Part shown: positions 43,899 through 55,575 of the stretch, one piece after another
Position numbering within the stretch: position 1 is the stretch's first letter
How the letters are laid out: every line of letters begins with the position of its first letter
NCBI GenBank assembly: GCA_947095585.1
Contig: OX352761.1
Span: 108,115,890 to 108,179,889 of the forward strand
Direction of reading: 5' to 3'
From: Nephrocerus scutellatus
Taxonomy: Eukaryota; Arthropoda; Insecta; Diptera; Pipunculidae
DNA length: 64,000 bases
Position numbers and translations under genes: made by a program
Notes under the pieces: generated by a model
Databases searched by the model: none
What the model saw: the letters and a program-made list of their open reading frames with translations, nothing else
What the model was told of the DNA's origin: nothing

Positions 43899-44474
43899 CC
43901 GTTAAGGTGGCAAATTCTTAAATGGGGGTGATTCCTTTGTATATTTTGTGAAAAAAAATCGTATATGAGTGGAAATTAGAAAACCACAATCATGATCATG
44001 TGTCCACTCAGAAAATTAGGTCCTTCTGGGCAAGTCCGTTTGAAAAACTTTGTAATTTTGTTGCACTGTTGTTGCAGGAGCACTCAGACGGCATGTAATC
44101 TACTTAAACGTAGTAGTTGTATCACAACCCGCGTAGTAGTTGTATCACAATTTGACGACCTTAATATGGGTATGGCTTAAGCAATTAAAAAAAATTTACA
44201 TTTTTGGATCTTAAAAATTAAATTTTCTTTCAAAAAAGACCAACAGTAACCTTGTAGATGGAAGCATTCAAGAGTTATAGGGTGTGAAGTCGTGTAGGAT
44301 CAAAACTACATTTTCGTTCATTTTACGAACTTTCAATTTTAACCCTGCTTCTGTTGACTGAATGCATAAACATTATTAGATGGATTTGTAGAAAATTAAA
44401 TAGGCTTTAATACTGCATTTGTCAAAAAAAATAAATACCCAAGAGCATTTTTCGAGATAATCGCGTTTTCAAAT
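43899..44474. other. No recognisable gene
   Basis: Starts 'cagggtgtatccgttaaggt'; AT-rich, no domain seen. Confidence 0.4.
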
Positions 44475-45390
44475 TTTGACTATGACGATGAACGTCGTCA
44501 AAGATAACGGATTCCATTGCATTGCGTAGTTTGCTATGGAACTGTCGCCTTTTCGTAGTGTATGACCAATCCACTGCCACTTCTGTCGGTGGATGGTTGT
44601 GCCTATTGGTTCCTGAACCGTTCTCTGGTAAAGATGTTCGTTAGAGATACGGTTAGGCCAGAAAACCCTTAAGATGTTCGGTAGGCACCTATTTACGAAC
44701 GTTTGTAATCTTTTTGTGATAGTAGCGGTCACCTTCCAAGTGCTGCACCCATACAAAAGCACAGTTTCAATATTTGAACGGAACATATTCGTAGCTTGGT
44801 GTTTAAGCTGATCGCATTGCTTCGCCATATCATGGACATCATTCCAAACACTGATTTTGCTTTGCCGATTCGGCTTACAATGTCCTGTTTGGTTCCACCT
44901 TTGGTCGAGACAATACTCCCAAGATATTGGAAACTCTCTACCTTCTCTACCGATTGTCCAGCAATGTTAACTTCAGTAACTGAGTTAGTTCCGAGCTTGA
45001 TGATTTTGGTTTTGGCAGAATTAATCTTCAAACCTGCAACATTTGCCTCCCTTTCCACATTTGTTGTCATTTGGTGCAGCTCCATAATCCTGAGTGAAAG
45101 TCGTCAGCGTAGTCCAGATGTTTGAGTTGAGATGTAAGAGTCCAACGAATTCCTCCGTTTCCAGTAGATAAAGCTGCGCGAAGCACATCGCTAATCACCA
45201 ACGACGAAAAGTATCGGCGATAGAATGCAACCTTGTCGTACCCCACTTCGGATCTCGAATTCCTCTGAAAGCTTTGATGTTGATGTGGTCGACACAGGCG
45301 GATCCAGTGCGGAAACCTGCTTGTTCTGCATCGAGTGTATCTTCCAAATGTTCCTTAATTCTCTTAATTCTCTCAAGTACTACTTTGGCT
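44475..45390 (-). mobile_element. Decayed RTE-like LINE, RT and C-terminal region
   Basis: Minus-strand blocks in order: EIRSGVRQGCILSPILF (about 45200-45250), LKHLDYADDF with the catalytic YADD (about 45105-45135), VAGLKINSAKTKIIKLGTNS, VESFQYLGSIVSTKGGTKQD, MIWRSNAISLNTKLR, then LLYGCSTWKVTATITKRL, QTFVNRCLPNILRVFWPN and KWQWIGHTLRKGD. This is the typical RTE-family C-terminal half. The frames overlap with shifts around 45100 and 44730, so it is not functional. Overlapping plus-strand frames are shadows. Confidence 0.8.
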
Positions 45391-45544
45391 ATTACCTTTG
45401 CAACTACAAGAAGAACACAAATGCCTCTCCAGTTTTCCCTACCTTTTTAGGGAGCTTGACAGTCATTCCCTTCTTTCACCCGTCGGGGAATCTTTCTGCC
45501 TTCCAAGTTCTCTCTACAAGAGGATATAAAGGCTCTGCAGATGT

Positions 45545-45640
45545 CGTTGGAGCGGCACACACATGCATACATGCACAAATGGCCGCGAGAAGTTAGGCCT
45601 TGGACCGCAACGTTCTGTCGCGCCGAATATTATTATTATT
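45545..45640 (+). mobile_element. SINE 3' end fragment
   Basis: 'cacaaatggccgcgagaag', 'ttaggccttggaccgcaacg', 'ttctgtcgcgccgaatatta' and an ATT tail match the 3' part of the tRNA-derived SINE, showing an (ATT)n tail. Confidence 0.6.
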
Positions 45641-46327
45641 ACAATTTAGTTCAATTAATTTCTATTCTTTGTCCTTAAAATACACAAGATCAACAAAGTT
45701 TTTTTCAGTAACAAGTCATGATGCCGAAAACCTGCTCGTTCTATAGTGAATGTATTCAGCTCAGACAAATAGGATGTTGTTTCCAACAAAACAGGGTATT
45801 TTAAAGTGCAATTATTAGATTTATCTAATTGAATATTAAGTGAAAAAAATTACGATTTTATTTTCTTAAATTAATCAACAAATTTAATTATTTTAAGAAC
45901 TTTAAACTCATTGAAATAATGGACTGACGAAACATCTATCCATTTTGCTTCCGCTCCATTTAATAAAGTTAAAAAGATATTTGTTTTGCCATCGATTGCC
46001 ACGATTCATTTATACAAGGTGGTCAGCATGCAGTCTTATATGCACTTTCAGTGTACGGCAATTATGATGGATTTTTTCTTGCAGAAGGTGCAAATTGTAT
46101 GAATGTTTTTGTGAACAGAAAAGCTACAGTTTTTTCGAATAATTTTACATACCGCGCACTAAGGTTGAAAATTTTATTTTGTTTCCAAAAACTCTACCAT
46201 TACTAACAAAGGTTTAAATAAACTTATCATGTTCGCTTCTTAAGTATTATACTAATATTTTCCAAATAAAAGACAATCAAATCAAATGCATACATACACA
46301 AGTAAATGAAAGAAAACTCGTTTTCGG
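45641..46327. other. No recognisable gene
   Basis: AT-rich, no domain or repeat recognised. Confidence 0.45.
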
Positions 46328-46735
46328 TACAAACTTTTATGTATACATCGATACACGCCACACCAAATTATCTGTTCTTGAGGTCGGGCCTATTTCAAAG
46401 TATTTTCCTTTTTTCCACGCATCACACGCGGCACATGTGACCCATTGTGGGAGATCAAAATTGGCTGTTGACATTGAGTTGCTCACAAAATTTCAGCCCT
46501 GTAGTTCGTACGAAAGGTGGTTAAAAAGGACCACTAAAACGAGAAAATAGCGGCATTTCGAACCATCACACGCGCCACATGCGAAACGCGACACACGTCA
46601 CAAGCGAAATATATAAAAAAAAGTTATTTGGGACTTCGACCCTCACAATGAGCTCTTTAGGTCGTATGGAAGGTGATTAAAAAGGACCTCAAAGAAGTCG
46701 TAAATAAAAAAATTCAATCCATCACACGCGGCACG
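46328..46735 (+). mobile_element. REP-A copy, 3' truncated
   Basis: Starts TACAAACTTTTATGTATACA and carries two internal units ('gtagttcgtacgaaaggtgg', 'ttaggtcgtatggaaggtga') with 'cacacgcgccacatgcgaaa' between them. The terminal ATAAAAGTTTG is missing; pyrimidine-rich DNA follows. Confidence 0.6.
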
Positions 46736-47126
46736 CGCTTCCTCTTTTTCAATAACTTTACCTCATTGGTTTCCACCTCTTTCCGTTCTTTCGCCGATTT
46801 GCAGCTTTCCTCAGGTTCATTTTTTTCGGGTGCTCCCTTCCAAATTGTTATTTATTTATTTATTGCTTTCCAATTTTTATCTTTTTATCTTGGAAAATCG
46901 GTTTAGGGGTTCCGATTTATGCTCTTTCCTATGTCTTAGTTTCTTTTCCTCTCAATTCGTTATTCTCAGGTACTTTTGTTTCTTTCTATTTGCTGAGTAG
47001 AGTTATAATTTATCTCTCGTGGTCTAAGTTTGATGGTCCATTTTCAAACTGTACCAGGATACGGTGTAATTTGGTGCTCCATTTTCAAATTTTTGAAACC
47101 AACAATGTAACTTTGTTTTCACACGC
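46736..47126. other. Pyrimidine-rich stretch, no gene
   Basis: Plus strand is rich in T and C (for example 'ccacctctttccgttctttc'). No domain recognised in the 77-codon frame at 46673. Confidence 0.4.
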
Positions 47127-47435
47127 ACTATAACCTAGCTTCGAAAGAAGCTGGTACACACACTAGTGAGTTCACATATAAAATACTTTTTTTTATTTAC
47201 TGCATTCACAGCGAACACACATTCTCAGAGTAATTTTGCAATGCGCATAACCGGCTTAGCAGAAAACCCGGTTTTGTTCGTGTGAAAAATAGCGTACATT
47301 ACTTGCAGAAAATTGCTCATCGTGGTCGTTAGATTGCCGCACTCGGATACTGCTTTCTGTGTTTCAAGCTTCTAACTTGCACGATAAACTCCACTTTCCT
47401 TGCCCGTTATGTAATACACTATTCCTGTAGGTGAT
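47127..47435 (+). repeat. Dispersed repeat C, copy 2
   Basis: Aligns with 29862-30265 but lacks that copy's internal duplication. Ends 'cacgataaactccactttcc', 'gtaatacactattc'. Confidence 0.6.
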
Positions 47436-48074
47436 CGACGGATCAGGATTCGCTTACTAAACAAGATGGAGAAGAAAGCAAGCAAAACAAATTTCTGAGA
47501 ATATTTTTCGATTTCGATCAATCTACATTAGGTAGAGTGAAACAAAATTAATATCCCGTTCTTCGGTACTGCAGTACACAACACACATGCCGACGATTGC
47601 CAACAAAGCGAATTTCTGGTTTATGTGGAGTTTCGTTCTATTTGCAAACCGTCCCCTATGAAATTAATGAAATACCTGGCAACAGCTAAACCGTGGGTAC
47701 GGTTTCGGGTATGGAATCTACATTTGGAAAGATACATTAATTTCCATTGCTTTTATTTGCTTTTCTTGCTCTTTTAAGAGGGTCAAATTTTCTCTTCAAT
47801 GAAGTAATAGACATCTACTCATATTTTTTTATCCTTGGATTTGTTTGTTTATGGTCTAGAAAATATATCCTTAACACAACACTATGCAATCGCTCTATGT
47901 AAAATTCCTTCGATCATAATTTACTTCTCTTCATCAGCTTGAACACCCTGTATTTGTTTAAAAATAACAATATCATCAACGTACTCAATGACAGTATTTA
48001 TAATCAAATTCTAATAAAGATTTCATTTATTATTCAGCTAAGTTCAGTACTAATCGGACGAATTAAAACTTTAA
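47436..48074 (+). other. Upstream region of the takeout-like gene
   Basis: No coding feature. It should contain the promoter and 5' UTR of the gene starting at 48075. No TATA box can be singled out in this AT-rich DNA. Confidence 0.4.
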
Positions 48075-49558
48075 ATGCCAGCGGAAGTTCAAGTGCTGTT
48101 TGTTTGGTCGGTTTTAGCAATTTTTGCTAACTGCGACGCATTTCTGACGACTCCGCGTAAGTTATCATTTTCAAGGACATTACAATAAAGACAGTGTTTG
48201 TTATAAATATAAAAAAATTGTTTTGCAACAAAAATGAAAACAATAAATTTACTGTTCATTTTGGAAAGTGCAATTTGCCAGGATATATGGAAAAGTTTGT
48301 TTTTGTGCACTCAATACATCGAAACAGCATAATAAATAACATTTATACAATTGTGATATTAGTATAAGGTTTAAATTTAAATAATAATAATATAAAAAAT
48401 TTATATCAAATACGAAAAGAATTTAAGCCTACGTTTAAGCCAAAAAGAAACTTAAAGGAAAAGACAATCCAGGACCAACACCACCTTAGCAAGTGTTTGT
48501 TTAGCTAGTGGATAACCGCGATCACCTGACTATAGCAATTTTTTTTTGTTATTTCCGTTTTGTTTGATAAAATCATTAACAAGCATCTAATTTATAGCCA
48601 ACTTCCTGAAACCATGTAAGATCAACGGACAGGGATTTGTAGAATGCTCAACAAGCAGTATTCAAACTTTGTTTACACAATGGAAAGATGGTACTTAGTT
48701 ATACGTTACACTAATTTAGCCTATTATTTGTCACGGTTAAGACTCTGCTTTGTATTAAATTTTCTAAGGAATTCCTGGACTAGAATCAGTTGGAAAGCTC
48801 GATCCATTCAATGTTAATAAAGTAACCTTCTCACAGGAAAATCAGTCAGGAAACATTACTGTCGAATTGACTAATTGTACAATCAAAGGCTTTAGTTCTG
48901 TCGAGGTAAATGAAAATGAGTAAGTATTAAGTTACTGTAAAAGTTACTATTGTTATAAATTATATTTCTTTTTTCTTTTTTTAATTTAATGCACCACAAC
49001 ATAAAGAGTAGATAAAACAGACTTCAGTTGGTTAACGAAATTATTTGTGCCTAAAGTACGCCTCGATGCTGATTACAAAATCAATGGACGCCTTTTATTA
49101 CTGAACCTTAATGGAACTGGAAAAATGTTTATCGAAATTGGTTGGTTAGAAGTTCTTGGAATTTCAATATGTAACTCAGATTTTAGCAATTTTACATAAT
49201 TTTAGATAATGTCGATTTTGTTGTAAACACGAAAGTTGGTCTCCGTGACGAAGGAGGCTTTACGTTCGCTAATGTGACCAAGGTTGATGTTGACATGAAA
49301 ATCGGTGGACTAAGAACTAGGCTTGACAATTTGTTTAACGGCCAGCAGGCAGTGGAGGATGCCACTAATGATCTGTTTAATGAAATTTGGGAAGATTTCT
49401 TTGAAGCTATGCGTCCGGCGATCATTGAAACTATGAATGCTATACTTTTCGATCGGTTCAAGAAGGTTTTCGATTATATTCCAGCTAACTTTTTTATTTC
49501 TGATATTCCAACTGCAAAGGAATTTTATGAAAAGCAAAAATTAAGTGTATCGATATAA
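48075..49558 (+). CDS. Takeout/JHBP-family secreted protein (270 aa, five exons)
   Basis: Exons 48075-48156, 48598-48690, 48769-48919, 49007-49140 and 49206-49558 join in frame with GT-AG introns to 813 nt. The ATG follows an in-frame TAA, so it is the first start. Residues 1-22 form a hydrophobic signal peptide. Residues 28-63 hold the family's N-terminal block with the disulfide pair Cys34/Cys44 (NFLKPCKINGQGFVECS) and GIPGLES. Then come DADYKINGRLLLLNLNGTGK (about 129-148), TKVGL, and the C-terminal helix region DLFNEIWEDFFEAMRPAI and VFDYIPANFFIS. Length is close to the usual 240-270 aa. Family members are secreted carriers that bind small hydrophobic ligands (juvenile hormone, pheromone or lipids) in a long tunnel and act in feeding, courtship or circadian output. 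Which paralog this is, and its ligand, cannot be told from sequence alone. No stops or shifts are seen. Confidence 0.9.
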
Positions 49559-49654
49559 AAAGTATGTAATACCGTGAATGTATACTTTATTTGAAAACTA
49601 AATTCTATTCTAGAGCTACGATTAGATATGTGTTCCGTTAAACTTTTTACAGAA

Positions 49655-49660
49655 AATAAA
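49655..49660 (+). terminator. Poly(A) signal of the takeout-like gene
   Basis: AATAAA lies 97 bp after the stop codon, followed by A-rich sequence, a suitable position for 3' processing. Confidence 0.6.
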
Positions 49661-50275
49661 AAAAAATTGAAATTAAAACCCTAAAGGTGAAATTCTATTG
49701 CATTCTCTTCAATGTTTCCATTGACAATTATTTTTAAACAAAAAAATAGCCCAAACAGTTTGATTTATCAGAGCCTATTATGATGTTGGCACAATGAGTT
49801 GCATATGATAGAAGTAGATCCGAGCTAGGGCAATATTTCCTACCAAAACGTCAGTGATACAGGGTGTAAGGGCAGTTTAAAATTAAGATCGACGAACCTA
49901 TGCAGTGTTATGAATGTAGTGAATAGATAGCTATAGCTTTGCATAAATTAAATTCTTTTTCGCTTAAAAAAATTAGCTGGATAAAACAACCTGCCAGCAA
50001 TTTTTATTTATTTATTTTAAAATATCAATTTAACATAAAACGCACTTTAATTGAAAACTGTACGGGTATAATAACAGATAATTTGGGATATAAAAATATT
50101 TAATTTGCATAAAGACACGTTTAATAAAATTGTATTCAACCTCAGTGACATATTCATATAGAGACAACTATAATAAACATACATTTACGAATATCAAAAC
50201 ACAATTACACATTGGAAATAAAACAATTTTATTACTATTTTGTTGATTAAAATTAAATTTGTAAGTAGATATTTA
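49661..50275. other. No recognisable gene
   Basis: AT-rich intergenic sequence downstream of the takeout-like gene. Confidence 0.45.
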
Positions 50276-50560
50276 TGGGTGCCTTGATAAGTAGATAAGT
50301 ACATCACGTCTGAGTAGAAGGTTCATGGTTCGTATCCCAGTAACACCAAAAAGTATTTTTCACGATGTCCCACCCAATGGCTGACAAACGTCGGAGAATA
50401 ATCACTTCTCACATAAAGCTTCTCAATTTGCCGTTCGGATCCGGATTGTAGGTCCCCTCCATTTGTGTGCAAAAAGATACTTACTTGCTCAACACAAATG
50501 GTTGCGAGAAGCTAGGCCTTAGACCGTAATGGTCTGTCGCGTCGAATATTATTGCGAGCC
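50276..50560 (+). mobile_element. tRNA-derived SINE copy
   Basis: 'agaaggttcatggttcgtat' (B-box, one base changed), 'cagtaacaccaaaaagtatt', 'aatttgccgttcggatcc', 'gaagctaggccttagaccgt' and 'ggtctgtcgcgtcgaatatt' follow the family order. The A-box region is degenerate. Confidence 0.65.
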
Positions 50561-50594
50561 CGAAGGATAAAGCTTATGTTCAGAGCATATACAA

Positions 50595-50900
50595 TTTTTT
50601 TCAGCGAACGTGTGTCCAGTTGTACGTTTGTACGTTTATTTGCCGTGTCGTATATCTCGGCTTCTACCAGTCAAAATTTGATGGGACTTGTTTTAAAACA
50701 ATTGGTTAGTGCTCGGCTTGCGATGGCGTAATTTTTCATTCATAGGGGTTATTACCCCTGAGAAAACTGATAAAATACTCAATCTACGCATCGCTATCGA
50801 TTTTTTTAAAGCCTAAACGTTTGCAAAGTAAAATGTGGTTTTTCAGCCTATTTCAGAAATCACTTATGACTGAATGACCTATCGCTTATGAATGAAAGAC
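50595..50900 (+). repeat. Dispersed repeat D, copy 1
   Basis: Shares 'tttttttcagcgaacgtgtg', 'caaaatttgatgggacttg', 'aaaacaattggttagtgctc' and 'ttttcattcatagg' with 53970-54220. Non-coding, ends undefined. Confidence 0.55.
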
Positions 50901-53044
50901 CTACATTTAACGTTGCATACTATTAGGCTTCTAAGATAAATACAACTGAAATACAAATAAATATACATACACGGGTATGTGTAGTCACTCGCATAGCACA
51001 ATACATTAGCTCGTGAGTCTATAGTAGTGGAAAGTTTTTGTAAAGAACGATTTTCAGTACTGAGTTAAAATTACAGATTAAGGACTTTATTTTTAATAGA
51101 AGACGGCAATTTTCATTGATAATCATTTTCTTTCGTCATTGTTTGTTAACCCGTAAATCTCCTTTTCGTCGCACACGTTCAAAATTGACTTGCTAATAAC
51201 CACTTCTAAAACTTTTCCGATATTCGGCAAGATATTGATTGGCCTATAGTTCGTCGTATCCGAAGGATCTTTCTATTTCTTTATTATTGGAAAAACCTTC
51301 GACGTTTTCCAACAACTCGGGAAGTATCACAGATTTCGGAAGGCGTTGCCATAAGGGCTACATCTTCCATTGGGAATACATTATATGGACTACAAATCAA
51401 TCAACAATATGGCGGATTCATTCAGTTAAACTCGTAGAAAAGAAGACGTTTTAAAGATGCTCTACGCATGGGCAAAGACAGAGAAAGTGCTCTTGCATTT
51501 GCCAAATCCGCCCTACCATTCAGCGCAAAGCCAAGCGCGTCAGGTCAGAGTTCCAGACGTCACGCCACCGCCACTAGCACTGGCCTTTTACATGATGTCC
51601 AAATAGCTAGTGCCATCAGGTTAAGTGTGTCGCGAACGATTTGGCAGCTAACCTCTGCTTGCGCTCGAAATTATAGAGGATCAGAGTCAAAAGTGGACTA
51701 AACGTGACGCTTCTCAGAAAAGATTCTGGTAACTAGTTCTACACAAAACGCTGAGTTGCATGGCGAATCATGGCAGATTTTGCAGAGGAAGAAGGAACGT
51801 GTGCTCCTCCACCTCGTACTGGCGATATATAACGCCTCCATGATAAGGCTCAATGCCTGCAAAGGTATTGTAAGCTACCGCTTTGGCCAGGTCAAGCAGA
51901 TACATAGTAGCATCGATAAGGTTTCAGCGTCTAGTTGCGGTACCTCTGACAAAGAGGAAGTCGGTAGCTCGACGAGCAATGCCACTGGGCATGCTGGTTC
52001 CTACGGTTCCGGTGAAATCCCCTCTAAACAGGCTTAGAAAACGGCCTATTCGATCACCAGTGCTGATGGGCATGTTAAGCACAGCGAGTCCGGAACCAAA
52101 CCAACGAAGGGTAGGCTGTCGGATACACGGCCGCGGGATTTGAACGTGACAACTTCTTGCCCTTGGGGCGGATACACGAACGGACATCTCAAAATCTCAA
52201 AACGACATAATTCCCAAAATTACAGACCATAATGAACATATTCCAGAATTACCATAGGAACAAGTTTTTTAGTCGCATCTTAGTCTTACATACCGAATTT
52301 CGTGCGAATCGCTTTAGAAATAGCTTTGTTTCGAAATTCCAGATCATATGGAAATGGACTATATTCCAAAAATTGCCATAGGGACAAGTCTTACAGTCCC
52401 ATCTTAGTCCTACAAACCGAATTTCGTGCGAATCGCTTGAGGAAATACTGTCCCGAGCAGTTCTGGCAGTAGAACTACAGTATCTATAGCAGCAGACTCC
52501 CATCCGACAAGCGGTGCCACTGGGCACGCAAATCGGAGGAAGGATAAGTCGGGCAAGGACAGACCACTGCATCAACCCAACCCAACTGTTTGCCTTAGGG
52601 GAAACGAGCCAAATTATTTCCGTAAGCTGAAGCATCCAGGGTGGAATGATAAGCACTAACAGGGCCTAGCAAGCGTTTCCCCGAGGAATATATCTCGTCC
52701 AAGCGCCATGGGTTATTAGCGGACTGGTTAAAGGTCTACGGAATAAAGCAAGTAAGTTAATCAGTGCCAAGGAGGCCTGCTTGAGCAGCACGAGTATTAA
52801 CTTTCTTCCAATTTTAGAATTCATAACGAAGGACCTGGTGCCCTGCTAGTAGACTTGCAACTGAGAGTTGAACACAGAACATCGTGTGTGCTTCGGCATA
52901 TTTTGTCGGCGACGACGGCAATATTCCGTCATTATTTTTAGTAGTAATGTAGACATTCTAAATAAGGGCTTTATCTACCATATCATTGACATACTTCTAT
53001 CCATGCCTTCCAGTGCTTGTTGTTAATTTTTCTGAAAATGTGAG
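50901..53044. other. Unrecognised moderately GC-rich block with a tandem pair
   Basis: 51.4-52.7 kb is richer in GC than its neighbours and has frames of 71-135 codons on both strands (for example 51756-52143 plus, 51924-52187 minus) that overlap and carry stops in any longer reading. I recognise no domain; it reads like a decayed element or pseudogene. At 52229-52440 a unit of about 117 bp is present twice ('gaatttcgtgcgaatcgctt' ends each). Confidence 0.35.
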
Positions 53045-53765
53045 TTCAGTCATAGTCCAGAAGAAGCTGTTTGTTTGGCCATTCCATCGTCGTTAAAAGA
53101 AGGCTTAATAGTCAACTCCCCAAGAAAGGTGATTTGAGCAATTGCGAAAACTGGAGAGGAATTACCCTGCTAAACACCATAAACAAAGTGATCTCCTCTA
53201 CCTATAATAGCTAGGCGCTTACGGAATGCCGATTTTGCCAATTTTGAGAAATGATTTCGCCCAAACCGTTCTTGTAGTGATCAAATTAACACCCTGCGTA
53301 CAATGATTGAACAGTCAGTTGAGTATCTCTCTCCTCTGTATATAGTTTTTGTAGATTTGAAACCCGATTTTGAAAGCGTAGGCCGAAACATGATGTGGCA
53401 GATTCTGTCTAGCTATGGTGTTCCAAAAAACTCATCAACATCATCAAGGAGCTGTACCGCGACTCAACATGCCGTGTCATTAATAACGGTCATCTTGGCT
53501 CACCTTTCAACATCTACTCGGGAGTCAAGCAAGGTTGCACCCTCTCACCATTGCTTTTCACAATTGTCATCGACTGAGTGATGAAAATAGTAACCCGTAA
53601 TACATCGGGTTTGCCATGGAATGTTTTTTACCGCTTATAGAAGACCTAGACTATGCCGATGATATCTGTCTCCTATACCAATCGCTATGTGACATGGAGC
53701 AAAAATTAAACTCACTAGAACTGCACGCTAGCATAGTGGGTTTAAAAGTTAACGTTGCCCCCCGC
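53045..53765 (+). mobile_element. Decayed RTE-like LINE RT fragment
   Basis: Plus-strand blocks: PKKGDLSNCENWRGITLLN (about 53115), PLYIVFVDLKPDFESVGRN (53330; usually DFKKAFDS), LINIIKELYRDSTCRV (shifted), NIYSGVKQGCTLSPLLFTIV (53508), LDYADDICLL (53630) and GLKVNV (53738). The YADD box is intact but frameshifts and stops split the domain. It ends where AT-rich DNA begins. Confidence 0.78.
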
Positions 53766-53969
53766 GGAGTAAAGGAAAGAAAGAAAGAGATAGTGAAGTT
53801 TAATTTTATTTTCCCATATCGATTTAAGAATATAAAATTCCATCTTCAGTATATATATTATAATTGAATATTTATTTTTATTATTATTAAATTTAAAATT
53901 AAATATTAATTGTTTAATTTTTCAATTTTTTCAATTTAAATATATTTTGAATTTTTTATTGCCCGATTG

Positions 53970-54220
53970 GCTAAGCTAACAATCAGGGCAAATGATTTTT
54001 TTCAGCGTGTGTGTCTTCGTCTGTTGGTCCACTTGCATATCTCAACTTACCCCAGTCAGAATTTGATGGGACTTCTTTTAAAACAATTGTTTAGTGCTCG
54101 GTTTACGATGGCCCAATTTTGCAATTTTTTTATTCATAGGTTTTTCCGGTTATACCTCTTAATTAAGTCTTTAAACCGAATTGCAGCTATCAATATGACA
54201 AGCTGAGGAGCTATTCTTTG
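53970..54220 (+). repeat. Dispersed repeat D, copy 2
   Basis: 'tttttttcagcgtgtgtgtc', 'cagaatttgatgggacttc', 'aaaacaattgtttagtgctc' and 'tttattcatagg' match copy 1 at 50595. Confidence 0.55.
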
Positions 54221-54624
54221 CTATCCTATTTTCTGGCGAAGTATTTATTTTTGAAATTTTTTTTCTAGTGGGTACATATATCTAAGCAAATTGTTGATGC
54301 ATTATGCACACCACTAACGAAGTTATATGTACATGTATTTGATTACTGCGGAGAGACCAAAAAATGCGGAGTTTCCGCATCGATGTGACATACAGGCATT
54401 CAAGACAAATGTGCGTCTCTTGTTTTTCTATTTTTAATTTTCTAATGCCTACCATTATTAAGATGCAAATCCCTTGTACGTACGAACATAGAAAATTATT
54501 TTTTCGGTGAGATGTAGATGTAGAGAGGCACCCTTCCGCTGTTGCACTTCATAATCGTCGTTGGCGGTCTGATAAAAAAGGTTCTCCCAAATTCTTCGTG
54601 GAAAACCATTTATGACTTTCACCA
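54221..54624. other. No recognisable gene
   Basis: AT-rich; a short run near 54385-54460 ('gacatacaggcattcaagac') resembles the Jockey-like LINE 3' end but is badly diverged. Confidence 0.35.
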
Positions 54625-54790
54625 TTTCCAAAAACCGGACCGATGTAGTAGTCGGTCTGTTGCCAATTGTCGCTGTAAAAACTTAACTTCACTAGAGTTT
54701 CGCTCTAAGAATATTGGGCTAAAGATTAACGTGGGAAAAACGAAAATAGTGCGGGTCAATGCTTCTGGAGTACGTTACCTCTCAACTAAT
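54625..54790 (+). mobile_element. RTE-like LINE fragment
   Basis: The frame reads CKNLTSLEFRSKNIGLKINV then GKTKIVRVNAS, the segment just after the YADD box in RTE-like elements ('..L...A...GLKIN..KTK'). Confidence 0.6.
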
Positions 54791-55084
54791 AATCAATATT
54801 GAAGTTTTGATATCGCCTTGCGCATCGTCTCCTTTTCAGAAAACACTCGACTTACCTGACTAAAGAACCCAATTAAGTCTAAGTACACGATGGAAAGAAA
54901 TAAGAATATATTTTTGAACTATCATTTGTTCATCTCTCCGTGTTGCTAGTGTTGCTGTTAGTTAGAACTCAAATGCTATAACTAAAGATAATAAATACCT
55001 AGATGTCTTACGCTTATGGACAGGTGGACAGGTTCACAAAATTATTTTCTGTATTTATAAGCCATCTATTGTTAAGTTATGCAA
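54791..55084. other. No recognisable feature
   Basis: AT-rich, nothing recognised. Confidence 0.4.
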
Positions 55085-55165
55085 TGACAAAAAATAATAT
55101 AATATTCGGCGCGACAGACCGTTGCGGTCCAAGGTCTAGATTGTCGCGATCATATGTGTAGTGCA
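55085..55165 (-). mobile_element. SINE 3' end fragment
   Basis: 'aatattcggcgcgacagacc' and 'gttgcggtccaaggtctag' are the inverted tail of the tRNA-derived SINE. Confidence 0.6.
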
Positions 55166-55264
55166 ATACCCGTATTTTTGGACACAAATGGACACAAACA
55201 ATGCTATACAGATTTTTAAGATCATTGTACTCTTCTCCAACCCAAGTTCACCTTTTTTTTTTGT

Positions 55265-55575
55265 ATATGTAGTATATTTCACTTCGACATTCAAAATTAG
55301 ATTTCCATATAACATCTACACTCAAGTCATCATCATATTTGGCTCTACAACCGGTGTCCCGTCCTGGCCTTCAGCAAAAAATCTCTCCACCGGTCCCGGT
55401 CCCGATTTTGAGCTGATGTCATCCAGTACACTAAAGTACTTTTTAAACAAATGGAACACAGATCTTTCGAAATTATCAAGTACATAAGTAATTCGAAGTC
55501 ATTAGATCAGGCAATAGCCTCAAATGAAAGCATTAGCATTAGACATCTGTATATATTATATTATCTGTGCTATAA
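55265..55575 (+). repeat. Dispersed repeat E, copy 1
   Basis: Shares 'gtatatttcacttcgacatt', 'aacacagatctttcgaaatt', 'atcaagtacataagtaattc' and 'gagacatctgtatatt'-type blocks with 58915-59130. The 108-codon frame at 55161-55487 crosses it and has no domain. Confidence 0.55.

Noticed and set aside
48160..48600. 48089-48310 minus-strand frame opposite the takeout-like gene
   Set aside because: It lies over exon 1 and intron 1 of a well-supported plus-strand gene and has no motif.
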